Assembly (NCBI RefSeq): GCF_013375555.1
Contig: NZ_JABXWB010000002.1
Span: 57,033 to 121,032, forward strand
Reading direction: 5' to 3'
DNA length: 64,000 bases
Origin: Sphingobium sp. EM0848
Lineage (GTDB): Bacteria; Pseudomonadota; Alphaproteobacteria; Sphingomonadales; Sphingomonadaceae
Shown: piece after piece, positions 25,387 through 33,350 of the stretch
Layout of the letters: each line of letters begins with the position of its first letter
Position numbering within the stretch: the first letter of the stretch is position 1
The notes under the pieces: generated by a model
Seen by the model: only the letters and a program-made list of their open reading frames with translations
Told to the model about the DNA's origin: nothing
Databases searched by the model: none
Program-made: the position numbers and the translations under genes

Positions 25387-26239
25387 GAAACCTGTGAAGC
25401 CACGCAATGCGGGCAAGCGTAGCAATACGATCGCGCAGGACGCGGGAGCCAAGCCTGCGAAAGCGCCGCAATCGTCACCCGAAGCAACCAAGAAGGTGAA
25501 ATCGGTAGATCCGTCCTTCCTCCAAGCGGCGTCGCCCGGTGCCATTCCCGAGGCTTTGCGGAAGCGCTATTTCTCCACGACGAGCAAATGGTCGGGCGAG
25601 CCCGCATATTTTACGACGGCGCAGGCCAAGGAACCGGCGTTTCGCGACCAAGGCAGACGGCTCATCACCTCGAGCGAAAGCGAAGAGATCGTGCGCGACC
25701 TCGTTGCTATCGCCCGCCATCGCGGGTGGTCGCACGTCCATGTTACTGGCAGCGAAACGTTCCGAAGGGCGGCGTGGCTCGAAGCCAGTCGCCACGGTCT
25801 GGAAGTTCGGGGATATCGGCCGAACGAACGGGATCTGCAGGAGCTGGATCGCGTCCGGCGCGATGCAAGCCGCAACAGCATCGCCCCTGCCGTCACGGCG
25901 CCAGCATCGCGCGAACCCGCTCGCGGCCACCGCCAGGCCGATGAGGCTTCTAGGCAAACATCGTCGGAGCAAAGCCAGGAGAAAAATGCGCGGGCGGCCC
26001 AGAGCCAGCTTCGCGTGATTGAGACGGTGGTGCGCGCGGCCTTGTTCGACAATCCGGATGCGGTTGCCAGGGTGATGAAGGTGGCAAACGACAAGGTGCA
26101 AACGCATCTGCAGGCGGGGCGGCAGTTCCAGGCAGCCAAGGTGCGGGACATGTCCGGCCGGGCAGTTGAGCCGTCGGGCCGGAAGCGGCAGGAACCCGGC
26201 AAGGAACGACCGCCGCTGCAACGATCTCGAGGCCGTTGA
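25376..26239 (+). CDS. LPD7-domain protein, stand-alone
   Basis: A 287-residue protein overlapping virD4 by 11 bases. After a Lys/Ala-rich disordered start (residues 1-60), residues about 75-165 match the large polyvalent protein-associated domain 7: YFTTAQAKEPAFRDQGRRL, then HRGWSHVHVTGSETFRRAAW and LEVRGYRPNERDL. The rest is a charged helical tail. LPD7 is usually found at the C-terminus of relaxases or other large plasmid and phage proteins; here the relaxase gene at 50046-51152 lacks it and is 24 kb away. A role in DNA transfer is likely from the coupling to virD4, but the biochemical function is unknown. Confidence 0.72.
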   Translation: MAAEKPVKPRNAGKRSNTIAQDAGAKPAKAPQSSPEATKKVKSVDPSFLQAASPGAIPEALRKRYFSTTSKWSGEPAYFTTAQAKEPAFRDQGRRLITSSESEEIVRDLVAIARHRGWSHVHVTGSETFRRAAWLEASRHGLEVRGYRPNERDLQELDRVRRDASRNSIAPAVTAPASREPARGHRQADEASRQTSSEQSQEKNARAAQSQLRVIETVVRAALFDNPDAVARVMKVANDKVQTHLQAGRQFQAAKVRDMSGRAVEPSGRKRQEPGKERPPLQRSRGR

Positions 26240-26275
26240 TCGAGAGGGATTGAGCCTGACCAGCAAGGCTTTACG

Positions 26276-26977
26276 ATGCTGGTCATGGCCTATCGCTATC
26301 CGCCCGGCAGCCCGCTGCATCATGAAGCCTTGAAGGACAAACAGCGCCAGCTGCGCGAAGGATTTCCCACGCCGCTCACGCTCAGGGTGCATCGCGCCCT
26401 GTCATGGCTGCGCCGTGCCGAAGCCGAGGAGAGCGATGAGGACGTGCGCTTCATTCTGCTGTGGATTGGGTTCAACGCGGCCTATGCCGGTGATGTGGAA
26501 GCATCGCGTGTGGTCGGTATCCCCGATGGCGAGCGGGGATTGTTTCAAGCGTTCTTCGCAACCCTTGTGGGCTATGACGGCAAGCACCGGATCTACGACA
26601 TGGTCTGGCAGCGCTTCCCTCAGGAAATCCGGATGCTGCTCGCAAACCGCTATGTCTTCCATCCCTTTTGGCAGCACCACAATGGTGCGTCCGGCTATGC
26701 CGACTGGGCTGACAGGCTCGAGCGGTCGCGGACAGCGATAGGCGCCGCACTGCGCGATCATGACACGGCGAAAATACTCTCGATCCTGTTCGACCGGCTT
26801 TATGTGCTGCGCAACCAACTGGTGCATGGCGGCTCGACATGGAACAGCGATGTCAATCGCGCCCAAGTCAGGGATGGCGCCGCGCTGCTCGGCTGCTTGC
26901 TGCCGATCTTCATCGATCTCATGATGGACAATGCCGGGCATGAATGGCCAATGCCGAACTACCCGGTGGTGGAATAG
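26276..26977 (+). CDS. HEPN-like protein with R-x4-H motif
   Basis: A 233-residue all-helical protein. The C-terminal region contains LRNQLVHGG (about 180-188), which fits the R-x4-H active-site motif of HEPN ribonucleases and related Apea/RiboL-PSP-like HEPN domains. Such proteins often act as RNases in toxin-antitoxin or antiviral modules. It ends three bases before the DUF3883 gene, so the two form a unit. No nucleotidyltransferase (MNT) antitoxin is adjacent, so this is not a classical HEPN/MNT pair. ATG 26276 is taken; a second ATG lies three codons later. Confidence 0.6.
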   Translation: MLVMAYRYPPGSPLHHEALKDKQRQLREGFPTPLTLRVHRALSWLRRAEAEESDEDVRFILLWIGFNAAYAGDVEASRVVGIPDGERGLFQAFFATLVGYDGKHRIYDMVWQRFPQEIRMLLANRYVFHPFWQHHNGASGYADWADRLERSRTAIGAALRDHDTAKILSILFDRLYVLRNQLVHGGSTWNSDVNRAQVRDGAALLGCLLPIFIDLMMDNAGHEWPMPNYPVVE

Positions 26978-26980
26978 GGC

Positions 26981-27814
26981 GTGGCGGAAGTCTGGTCCGA
27001 TCAGGAAATTGATCACATCGTCGCCGACTATTTCGCCATGCTCACCGACGAGCTGGTTGGCCGCTCCTTCAATAAAGCAGCGCGAAACCGCGATCTTCAG
27101 GCCGTGATCGACCGCAGCAAGGGCTCGATCGAGTTCAAGCATCAGAATATCAGTGCGGTCTTGCTCGGCCTTGGTCAGCCTTGGATCGAGGGCTACAAGC
27201 CGGCCGCCAATTTCCAGAATGCGCTGGTCGATGGCGTCCTACGGTGGTTGGAGGCGCGGCCCGAATGGCTGGCTCCCGACAGGCTCTCACGAGCTGCGCT
27301 GAACGTACCGGAAGCGCAAGGATCACTGCGGATCGGGCCGCCGCCCACGGTGCGCAACGAACCGTCGCCGATCGATCCAGCGTTCATGGCCGCGATCGGC
27401 CGCAAATATGATGTCGCCGAGCGCGATGCGCGCAACCGGGCGCTTGGCAAGGCGGGTGAAGAATGCGTGCTGCATCACGAGCGCAGCCATCTATCAGCCG
27501 CGGGCCGCGACGATCTCGCGGACAAAGTTCGCTGGACATCTTTGCAGGATGGCGATGGTTTTGGCTTTGATATCCGGAGCTTTGAAACGGACGGGCGCGA
27601 GAAGCTGATCGAGGTCAAAACCACCAACGGATGGGAGCGCACGCCCTTTCATATCTCTCGCAATGAGCTGGCCGTCGCCGATACGAGGCGCGAGGAATGG
27701 TGCCTCATGCGGCTGTGGAATTTCGCCCGTGCGCCGAGTGCCTTCACGCTTCGCCCGCCCTTGAGCGATCACGCACAATTAACGGCGACCAGCTTCCTCG
27801 CCGAACTCAACTGA
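26981..27814 (+). CDS. DUF3883-domain protein, PD-(D/E)XK-like
   Basis: A 277-residue protein starting at GTG 26981. The N-terminal part (WSDQEIDHIVADYFAML; GSIEFKHQNISAVLLGLG; GYKPAANFQNALVDG) is a conserved module often fused to DUF3883. The C-terminal part (about 145-270) is DUF3883: GKAGEECVLHHERSHL, then DGFGFDIRSFETDG and EKLIEVKTTNG, which supply the D and E-x-K of a nuclease-like fold. It ends 35 bases before the convergent WYL gene. It may be a restriction-type nuclease or sensor partner to the upstream HEPN-like protein; activity is inferred only. Confidence 0.72.
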   Translation: MAEVWSDQEIDHIVADYFAMLTDELVGRSFNKAARNRDLQAVIDRSKGSIEFKHQNISAVLLGLGQPWIEGYKPAANFQNALVDGVLRWLEARPEWLAPDRLSRAALNVPEAQGSLRIGPPPTVRNEPSPIDPAFMAAIGRKYDVAERDARNRALGKAGEECVLHHERSHLSAAGRDDLADKVRWTSLQDGDGFGFDIRSFETDGREKLIEVKTTNGWERTPFHISRNELAVADTRREEWCLMRLWNFARAPSAFTLRPPLSDHAQLTATSFLAELN

Positions 27815-27848
27815 AAGGCCGCCATCGACGGCGAAGCAAATCGATCAA

Positions 27849-28832
27849 TCAGGGCAGCGCGGGGAAGTCGGGACGCGCATGGCCTTCGACCAGCGCCCGC
27901 AGTCCTGCCGGTTTCAGCACCTCGACCTTGTCGCCCCATTGATAGAGATGCCAGGCCATTTCCAGCCAGCCTGCGGCCTTGAACCGCACAATCAGGCTAC
28001 CGTCGTCGCTATATTCGGCCGATTGATTGGGATGGAACTGGAACTCGGCCGCGCGCGAGGCTGCGTCGGGAAGAAAACGCCAGACGACCTCACCGTATTG
28101 GGCGGGGTCCTGATAGGCGCCGAAGGCCTGCGCCGCATGATCGTTCAAGGAATAGCCGGACTGGATGGGAAAACTCTCATCGAGACATTCGGCGCTGTGA
28201 ATGCGGTCCAGGCGAAAATGGCGGAGATTCTCGCCTCGATCAGCCTGGCGCGCAACGAGATAGCTGCGCAATCCCAGCAAGAGCCCATGCGGCTCGACCG
28301 TCCGGGTTTCTGCATCGGTGTCGCCATAGACAATGCGCATCTTGAACGGTCCGCGCAGCGCCTCGATCAGAACGTCGGTGACCTCAGGTCTCATCGCGAC
28401 CTTTGGGCCTGGCCGCGCCACTTGGCCCAAAGCCGATAGTACCGCCTCCGCATCGGCTTCCGAGCGCAGCGCGTCGCGCGGGGAGAGGCGCGTGATCAGG
28501 CTGTCTCTTAGATCTTCCAGCGCGCGGGCGTGGCGAAGCCGGTTCTCATCGCGGGCCGCGCGGGCGGCGATTTCCAGAGCCTCGATGGTGTTTTCCTGGC
28601 GCGGTTGCAGCCGCTCGGGGATGGGACTTTGGATGCGCCAGCGCCGGCGGCGATCGTCATCCTCCACGACAACGACATTCGCGAAATTATCCTCCAGCGC
28701 GCTGGTCATGCGCTGCGCCGTTCGGTGCGAAATGCCAAATTCCTGAGAGATTTCCTCAAGGCTGATGCCCAGACGCCGCGAGGCGGCGAGCTGGGCGAGG
28801 CGCAGAAGATCGTTTGCCTTGGCGAAAGTCAT
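27849..28832 (-). CDS. WYL-domain transcriptional regulator
   Basis: A 327-residue regulator: N-terminal winged helix (LGISLEEISQEFGISHRTAQ), a WYL sensor domain in the centre (MRIVYGDTDAETRTVEPHGL; LRSYLVARQADRGENLRHF; RLDRIHSAECLDESFP) and a C-terminal extension ending near AWHLYQWGDKVEVLKP. WYL proteins commonly control defence operons and respond to nucleic acid or nucleotide ligands. It is divergent from the helicase-Mre11-Rad50 operon, sharing a 105-base gap that holds a TGTCA-n5-TGACA inverted repeat, so it probably represses that operon and itself. Confidence 0.88.
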   Translation of the reverse strand: MTFAKANDLLRLAQLAASRRLGISLEEISQEFGISHRTAQRMTSALEDNFANVVVVEDDDRRRRWRIQSPIPERLQPRQENTIEALEIAARAARDENRLRHARALEDLRDSLITRLSPRDALRSEADAEAVLSALGQVARPGPKVAMRPEVTDVLIEALRGPFKMRIVYGDTDAETRTVEPHGLLLGLRSYLVARQADRGENLRHFRLDRIHSAECLDESFPIQSGYSLNDHAAQAFGAYQDPAQYGEVVWRFLPDAASRAAEFQFHPNQSAEYSDDGSLIVRFKAAGWLEMAWHLYQWGDKVEVLKPAGLRALVEGHARPDFPALP

Positions 28833-28842
28833 TGTATGTCCA

Positions 28843-28857
28843 TGTCACAGATTGACA
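28843..28857. promoter_or_regulatory. Candidate operator between the WYL regulator and the helicase operon
   Basis: TGTCA (28843-28847) and TGACA (28853-28857) form a short inverted repeat 11 bases upstream of the WYL ATG. The right arm overlaps a TTGACA that could serve as -35 for the plus-strand operon, so a bound regulator would block it. Confidence 0.35.
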
Positions 28858-28937
28858 CCCTCGCATGCTAAGGATCAGGGTAACGCCTGTCGAGGTGATT
28901 CCCTCGTGGGGGCGCAGGGCAAATCGAAGGGGGCCAA

Positions 28938-31900
28938 GTGAGGACGATCGGGAGCACCATCCTGTTTTCAGCGACGGACCTGATGCGGTTCGTCGGCTGC
29001 GCGCATGCGACGGCGCTCGATCTTGCCTATATGCGCGGCGAGCCGCTCACCCCCCGGGAAGATACCGAGGATGCCGCGCTGCTTCAGAAACAGGGCGATG
29101 CTCATGAGGCCGCCCATTTGGCGACTCTGAAGGACGCGGGCCATGGGGTAGTCGAGATCGCGCGTGGGGACCTTGCCCAGAACGCGGACGAGACGCGAGT
29201 TGCCCTGGCGAAAGGCTCGCAGATCATCTTCCAAGGGGCTTTTCTGGCCGAGCGGTGGGGTGGCTGGTCCGATTTTCTCGAACGGGTCGAACGGCCGTCC
29301 TTGCTGGGGCCGTTCAGCTATGAAGTGACCGACACCAAGCTCAAGCGCAAAGCCCACCCCAAGCATGTGCTGCAGCTCGTGCTCTATTCCGACCTTTTGG
29401 CGGAGATTCAGGGTGTGATGCCGGAGCACGCACATGTGCAGCTCGGCGATGGGACGCGCGCGACGCTGCGCTTGGCCGACTATGCCTATTATGCGCGCGG
29501 TGCGCGGGCAAAGCTCGAGGCCTTTGTTGCTTCGCCCGGGCCGACGCGGCCGGTTCCCTGCGCGGATTGTTCGCTGTGCCGATGGGCCGATCATTGCGAC
29601 GCTGTCCTCACCAGCCAGGACAGCTTGTTCCAGGTCGCCAATATTACCCGCGGCCAAGTGAAGAAGCTCGAGGCGTCCGGCATCGAAACTATGGCCGCGC
29701 TGGCACGGCATGACGGCTCGGTGCGCGGCGTTGCGAGTGCAACAGCGGAGAAGCTTGTCGGCCAAGCACGATTGCAGCACGCGCGCAAAACCGGCGAGCC
29801 CGCCTTCGAGTTGCGCCCGGTACAGGCAGGCAAAGGCTTCGACCTGCTCCCTCGGCCGCAGGCGGGCGATCTCTTCTATGATATCGAGGGCGACCCCCAT
29901 TATGAGGGAGGCCTTGAGTATCTGCACGGCGTGTGGGCCGATGGTAGTTTCCATGCCTTCTGGGCCCATGACCATGCTGCCGAAGCGCAAGCGCTCGAAC
30001 GGCTGCTTGCTTTTTTTCGCGATCGGCTCACGGCTTATCCGCAGGCCCGCATCTATCATTATGCGCCGTATGAGATCACCGCTTTGCGGCGTCTCACCAC
30101 GCGCTATGGTATCGGTGAGGCCTTTCTCGACCGGCTCATGCGCGAACGCCGCTTTGTTGACCTCTATGCGGTCGTGCGCGGCGCGCTCATTGCTTCCGAA
30201 CCGAGCTACTCCATCAAGGCGCTGGAGGCCTTTTATGGCCTGAAGCGCGAGGGCGAGGTCAAGACAGCAGGCGGATCGGTCGTTGCTTATGAAAATTGGC
30301 GCGAGACGGGCGATCAGCAAATCCTCGACGAGATCGAGGACTATAATCGGATCGATTGCCAGTCGACCCAGCTTCTGCGCGATTGGCTAGTCAGCATCCG
30401 GCCCGATGGTCCGTGGCCCGTGCTTGCACAGGACGCGGCCGAGCAGGAGGCCGTCGAGGACGAGGAAACAACAGCGCTGCGCGATCGCCTGGCCGCATCC
30501 ACTCTGACCCCAGAGCGTCAGGAATTGCTGTTCAACCTGGGGCTGTTCCACAAGCGTGAGGCCAAGCCTGCCCAGTGGACGGTTTTCGACAGCGCGGCGC
30601 GCGATGAGGAAGAGCTTGTCGACGATCTCGACGCCTTGGCGGGGCTCGAGGCGATATCTGGGATCGAACCCATCAAGCGCTCGGTGATGCGCACCTATCG
30701 CTTTCCGTCTCAGGAAACCAAATTGCGCGAAGGCGGCAAGGCTACTGTGCCCGGGATTGATGGGCCGCCGTCAACTGTTGCGATTGAGGCGCTGGATCGC
30801 GATGCATGCACGATTACCCTGAAGGTGGGCGTGGCGAGGGCCGAACTCCTCACCGATCGGCTGACCCTGCATCCGGATTGGCCGCTCGATACCAAGGTGT
30901 TGGCCGCAGCGGTGCGCGACGTCATCGAGGACCAATGCGGGCCGCGGCGTTATCGTGCCGTCGATGATCTGCTGTCGGGCGCCGCCCCACGTCTGAACGG
31001 CATCGCCGGCGACATTCTCGGTGGTGGGGAACCGGTGGCGGGCGCCATGGCCGCTGCGCAAGCCATGGACCGGACATTGCTTCCGATCCAGGGACCGCCG
31101 GGCACGGGCAAAACACACGTCACGGCCCGGGTGATCCTGGCGCTGGTCAAAGCAGGACATCGGGTCGCCGTCGCCTCGAACAGCCATGAAGCGATCCGCA
31201 ATGTCCTGCTCGGTTGCCTGCGGGCGCGCGAGGAAGAAGGCGGCACTTTTCCTGTCTCGTTCGCCCACAAAGTTTCCGGCGGCGACGATGGCTATGCCAG
31301 CGATTGTCCCGTTCACCGCGCCACGGCCAATGACGACTTGATCCTCGCCCGCGCCAATGTGGTGGGCGGCACGGCCTTCTTCTTTGCGCGCGATGAGAAT
31401 CTGCAGGGCTTCGATTGGTTGTTTGTCGATGAGGCGGGGCAAGTGGGCCTCGCTAACATGGTCGCTATGGGGCGTGCCGCGCGCAATATCGTGCTGGTCG
31501 GCGACCCGCGCCAGCTGCCTCAGGTCATCCAGGGCGCACATCCTGCGCCCGCCAACCTGTCATGCCTGGAGTGGATGCTGGGCGAGCATGCCACCGTCCC
31601 GCCCGATCGGGGCATATTTCTGGCCGAGACCCGGCGGATGCATCCCGCGGTTTGCGACTTCATTTCAAACCAGGTCTACGAGGGACGTCTTGCCAGCCAT
31701 AGCGATACCGGGCGCCAGAGCGTTACCGGAACGGCCTGGCCCACGGCTGGCGCATATTGGGTTTCGGTTTCTCATGACGGTAATGCCCAGATTGCCGCTG
31801 AGGAAGTTGCGGCGATCGGAGCGGCAATCGAGAATCTCCTGCAAGGGAGCTGGACCGACAAGAACGGCGCCACGCGCCCTATCGGCCCCGGCGACATCAT

Positions 31901-32237
31901 CGTCGTCGCCCCCTATAACGCGCAGGTCAACGCGCTCCGAGCCGCGCTGCCCGGCAGCATCCGGGTTGGCACGGTCGACAAGTTTCAGGGCCAGGAGGCT
32001 CCCATATGCCTTGTCTCCATGACGGCCTCCTCGGCCGACGAGACGGCCCGCGGCATGGAGTTTCTCTTTTCGCTCAACCGCATCAATGTCGCGGTTTCAC
32101 GTGCCAAAGCGCTCGCGCTTGTTTTTGGTAGCGACCGCTTGCGCGAGGCCAACTGCAGCAGCATCGAGCAGATGCGGCTCGTCAACACACTCTGTGCCCT
32201 TCCGCCGCTTTCTGCGCGCGCCAGTACGGGATCTTGA
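28938..32237 (+). CDS. TM0106-type RecB-like nuclease fused to SF1 (Dna2/Nam7) helicase
   Basis: A 1,099-residue fusion starting at GTG 28938. Domains in order: a PD-(D/E)XK-like nuclease region (TDTKLKRKAHPKHVLQL, about 130-146); an iron-sulfur-type cysteine cluster (CADCSLCRWADHC, about 208-220); a DEDD/RNase-H-like domain (FYDIEGDPHYEGG near 313 to YNRIDCQST near 470); and an SF1 helicase with Walker A GPPGTGKT (about 719), Walker B FVDEAGQ, motif III VGDPRQLPQ and motif VI NVAVSRAK (about 1052). It should unwind and degrade nucleic acid. The Mre11-like gene begins three bases after its stop. The combination with Mre11 and Rad50-like partners suggests a DNA-end-processing defence machine; that role is inferred. 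Confidence 0.88.
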   Translation: MRTIGSTILFSATDLMRFVGCAHATALDLAYMRGEPLTPREDTEDAALLQKQGDAHEAAHLATLKDAGHGVVEIARGDLAQNADETRVALAKGSQIIFQGAFLAERWGGWSDFLERVERPSLLGPFSYEVTDTKLKRKAHPKHVLQLVLYSDLLAEIQGVMPEHAHVQLGDGTRATLRLADYAYYARGARAKLEAFVASPGPTRPVPCADCSLCRWADHCDAVLTSQDSLFQVANITRGQVKKLEASGIETMAALARHDGSVRGVASATAEKLVGQARLQHARKTGEPAFELRPVQAGKGFDLLPRPQAGDLFYDIEGDPHYEGGLEYLHGVWADGSFHAFWAHDHAAEAQALERLLAFFRDRLTAYPQARIYHYAPYEITALRRLTTRYGIGEAFLDRLMRERRFVDLYAVVRGALIASEPSYSIKALEAFYGLKREGEVKTAGGSVVAYENWRETGDQQILDEIEDYNRIDCQSTQLLRDWLVSIRPDGPWPVLAQDAAEQEAVEDEETTALRDRLAASTLTPERQELLFNLGLFHKREAKPAQWTVFDSAARDEEELVDDLDALAGLEAISGIEPIKRSVMRTYRFPSQETKLREGGKATVPGIDGPPSTVAIEALDRDACTITLKVGVARAELLTDRLTLHPDWPLDTKVLAAAVRDVIEDQCGPRRYRAVDDLLSGAAPRLNGIAGDILGGGEPVAGAMAAAQAMDRTLLPIQGPPGTGKTHVTARVILALVKAGHRVAVASNSHEAIRNVLLGCLRAREEEGGTFPVSFAHKVSGGDDGYASDCPVHRATANDDLILARANVVGGTAFFFARDENLQGFDWLFVDEAGQVGLANMVAMGRAARNIVLVGDPRQLPQVIQGAHPAPANLSCLEWMLGEHATVPPDRGIFLAETRRMHPAVCDFISNQVYEGRLASHSDTGRQSVTGTAWPTAGAYWVSVSHDGNAQIAAEEVAAIGAAIENLLQGSWTDKNGATRPIGPGDIIVVAPYNAQVNALRAALPGSIRVGTVDKFQGQEAPICLVSMTASSADETARGMEFLFSLNRINVAVSRAKALALVFGSDRLREANCSSIEQMRLVNTLCALPPLSARASTGS

Positions 32238-32240
32238 TCC

Positions 32241-33350
32241 ATGCGTTTCCTCCACACAGCTGACTGGCAGCTCGGTAAGCCCTTCGGCCGGTTCGAACCC
32301 GAGGTGCGCGCGGCGCTTGGCGAAGCGCGCTTCGACGCCATCGACCGGATCGGCGAAGTCGCCGCCGCCCAGCAGGTGGGGCATGTGATTGTCGCGGGCG
32401 ACATCTTCGATACGGAAGGACCAGAGGACCGGGTCATCGTCCAGGCAGTGTCGCGGATGCAGCGCTATCCCTGCCGCTGGTGGCTGCTCCCGGGCAATCA
32501 CGACTATGCCCGCAACGGCGGACTGTGGGATCGCGTCCGTCACAAAGCCTCGGACAATATCATCCTGCTCACCGAGCCCGTCGCGCAGGAGATGGAGGCC
32601 GGGGTTTGGCTGCTACCCGCACCTCTCATCCACCGTCACCATCTCGACGATCCGACCGAGCTTTTCGACAGCATGGAAACGCCAGGCGCGAAGCTGCGGA
32701 TCGGCCTTGCACATGGTTCTATTCGCGATTTCACGGCGCGCGGCGAGACCAAGAACCAGATCGCGCCGGATCGCGCAAAGCGGTCCAGTCTCGACTATCT
32801 GGCGCTCGGCGATTGGCACGGCACACTCAAGGTCGATCCGCGCACCTGGTATGCCGGAACCCCCGAAACCGACGGTTTTCAACGCGATGAACCCGGCCAT
32901 GTTCTGATGATCGAGCTTGCGCCGGGAGTGGAGCCAAAGGTGGAACCCGTGCGCACCGGCCGATTCCAATGGCTGCTCAGGGATTGGACCTTGCAGGACA
33001 CTGCTGCCTTCTCGGCGGAATGCGACGTGCTGCTCTCGGCTATCGATCCTGCGGCAACGCTGCTGCGCCTTTCGCTGGCGGGCATTACGAGCCTCGCCGA
33101 CCGCGTCGAGATCCTTTCGCGGCTCGAAGATGACCTCCGGCATCGCCTTCGCTTCTTGGATGTCCGGGCGGACGATCTTGTCGGGCGGCCGGGCGAGCAG
33201 GACTTGGCGGATCTTAAGATAGAGGGATTGCTCGGCATAGCGGCTGAGAAGCTCACCGAGACGATCGCGGCCGGCGGGACCGAAGCCATGTTAGCGCGGC
33301 GCGCAATGGAGCGGCTCTTTGTCGAATATCATCGGGGAGGCCAAGCGTGA
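32241..33350 (+). CDS. Mre11/SbcD-like metallophosphoesterase nuclease
   Basis: A 369-residue calcineurin-fold nuclease. Metal-binding motifs are in order: HTADWQLG (D8, residues 5-12), GDIFD (53-57), GNHD (85-88), LAHGS (about 154-158) and GDWHG (about 192-196). It would act with the following Rad50-like ATPase on DNA ends. The gene starts three bases after the helicase stop, and its TGA overlaps the GTG of the ATPase gene, so the three proteins are likely made together. It resembles the YhaO-type more than E. coli SbcD in size and pairing. Confidence 0.9.
   Translation: MRFLHTADWQLGKPFGRFEPEVRAALGEARFDAIDRIGEVAAAQQVGHVIVAGDIFDTEGPEDRVIVQAVSRMQRYPCRWWLLPGNHDYARNGGLWDRVRHKASDNIILLTEPVAQEMEAGVWLLPAPLIHRHHLDDPTELFDSMETPGAKLRIGLAHGSIRDFTARGETKNQIAPDRAKRSSLDYLALGDWHGTLKVDPRTWYAGTPETDGFQRDEPGHVLMIELAPGVEPKVEPVRTGRFQWLLRDWTLQDTAAFSAECDVLLSAIDPAATLLRLSLAGITSLADRVEILSRLEDDLRHRLRFLDVRADDLVGRPGEQDLADLKIEGLLGIAAEKLTETIAAGGTEAMLARRAMERLFVEYHRGGQA

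Noticed and set aside
26276..27814. Classical HEPN/MNT toxin-antitoxin
   Set aside because: The partner carries a DUF3883 domain with E-x-K, not a minimal nucleotidyltransferase motif.
28968..30320. 450-codon minus-strand frame in the helicase gene
   Set aside because: Opposite the conserved nuclease domains of the TM0106-type protein; no motif of its own.
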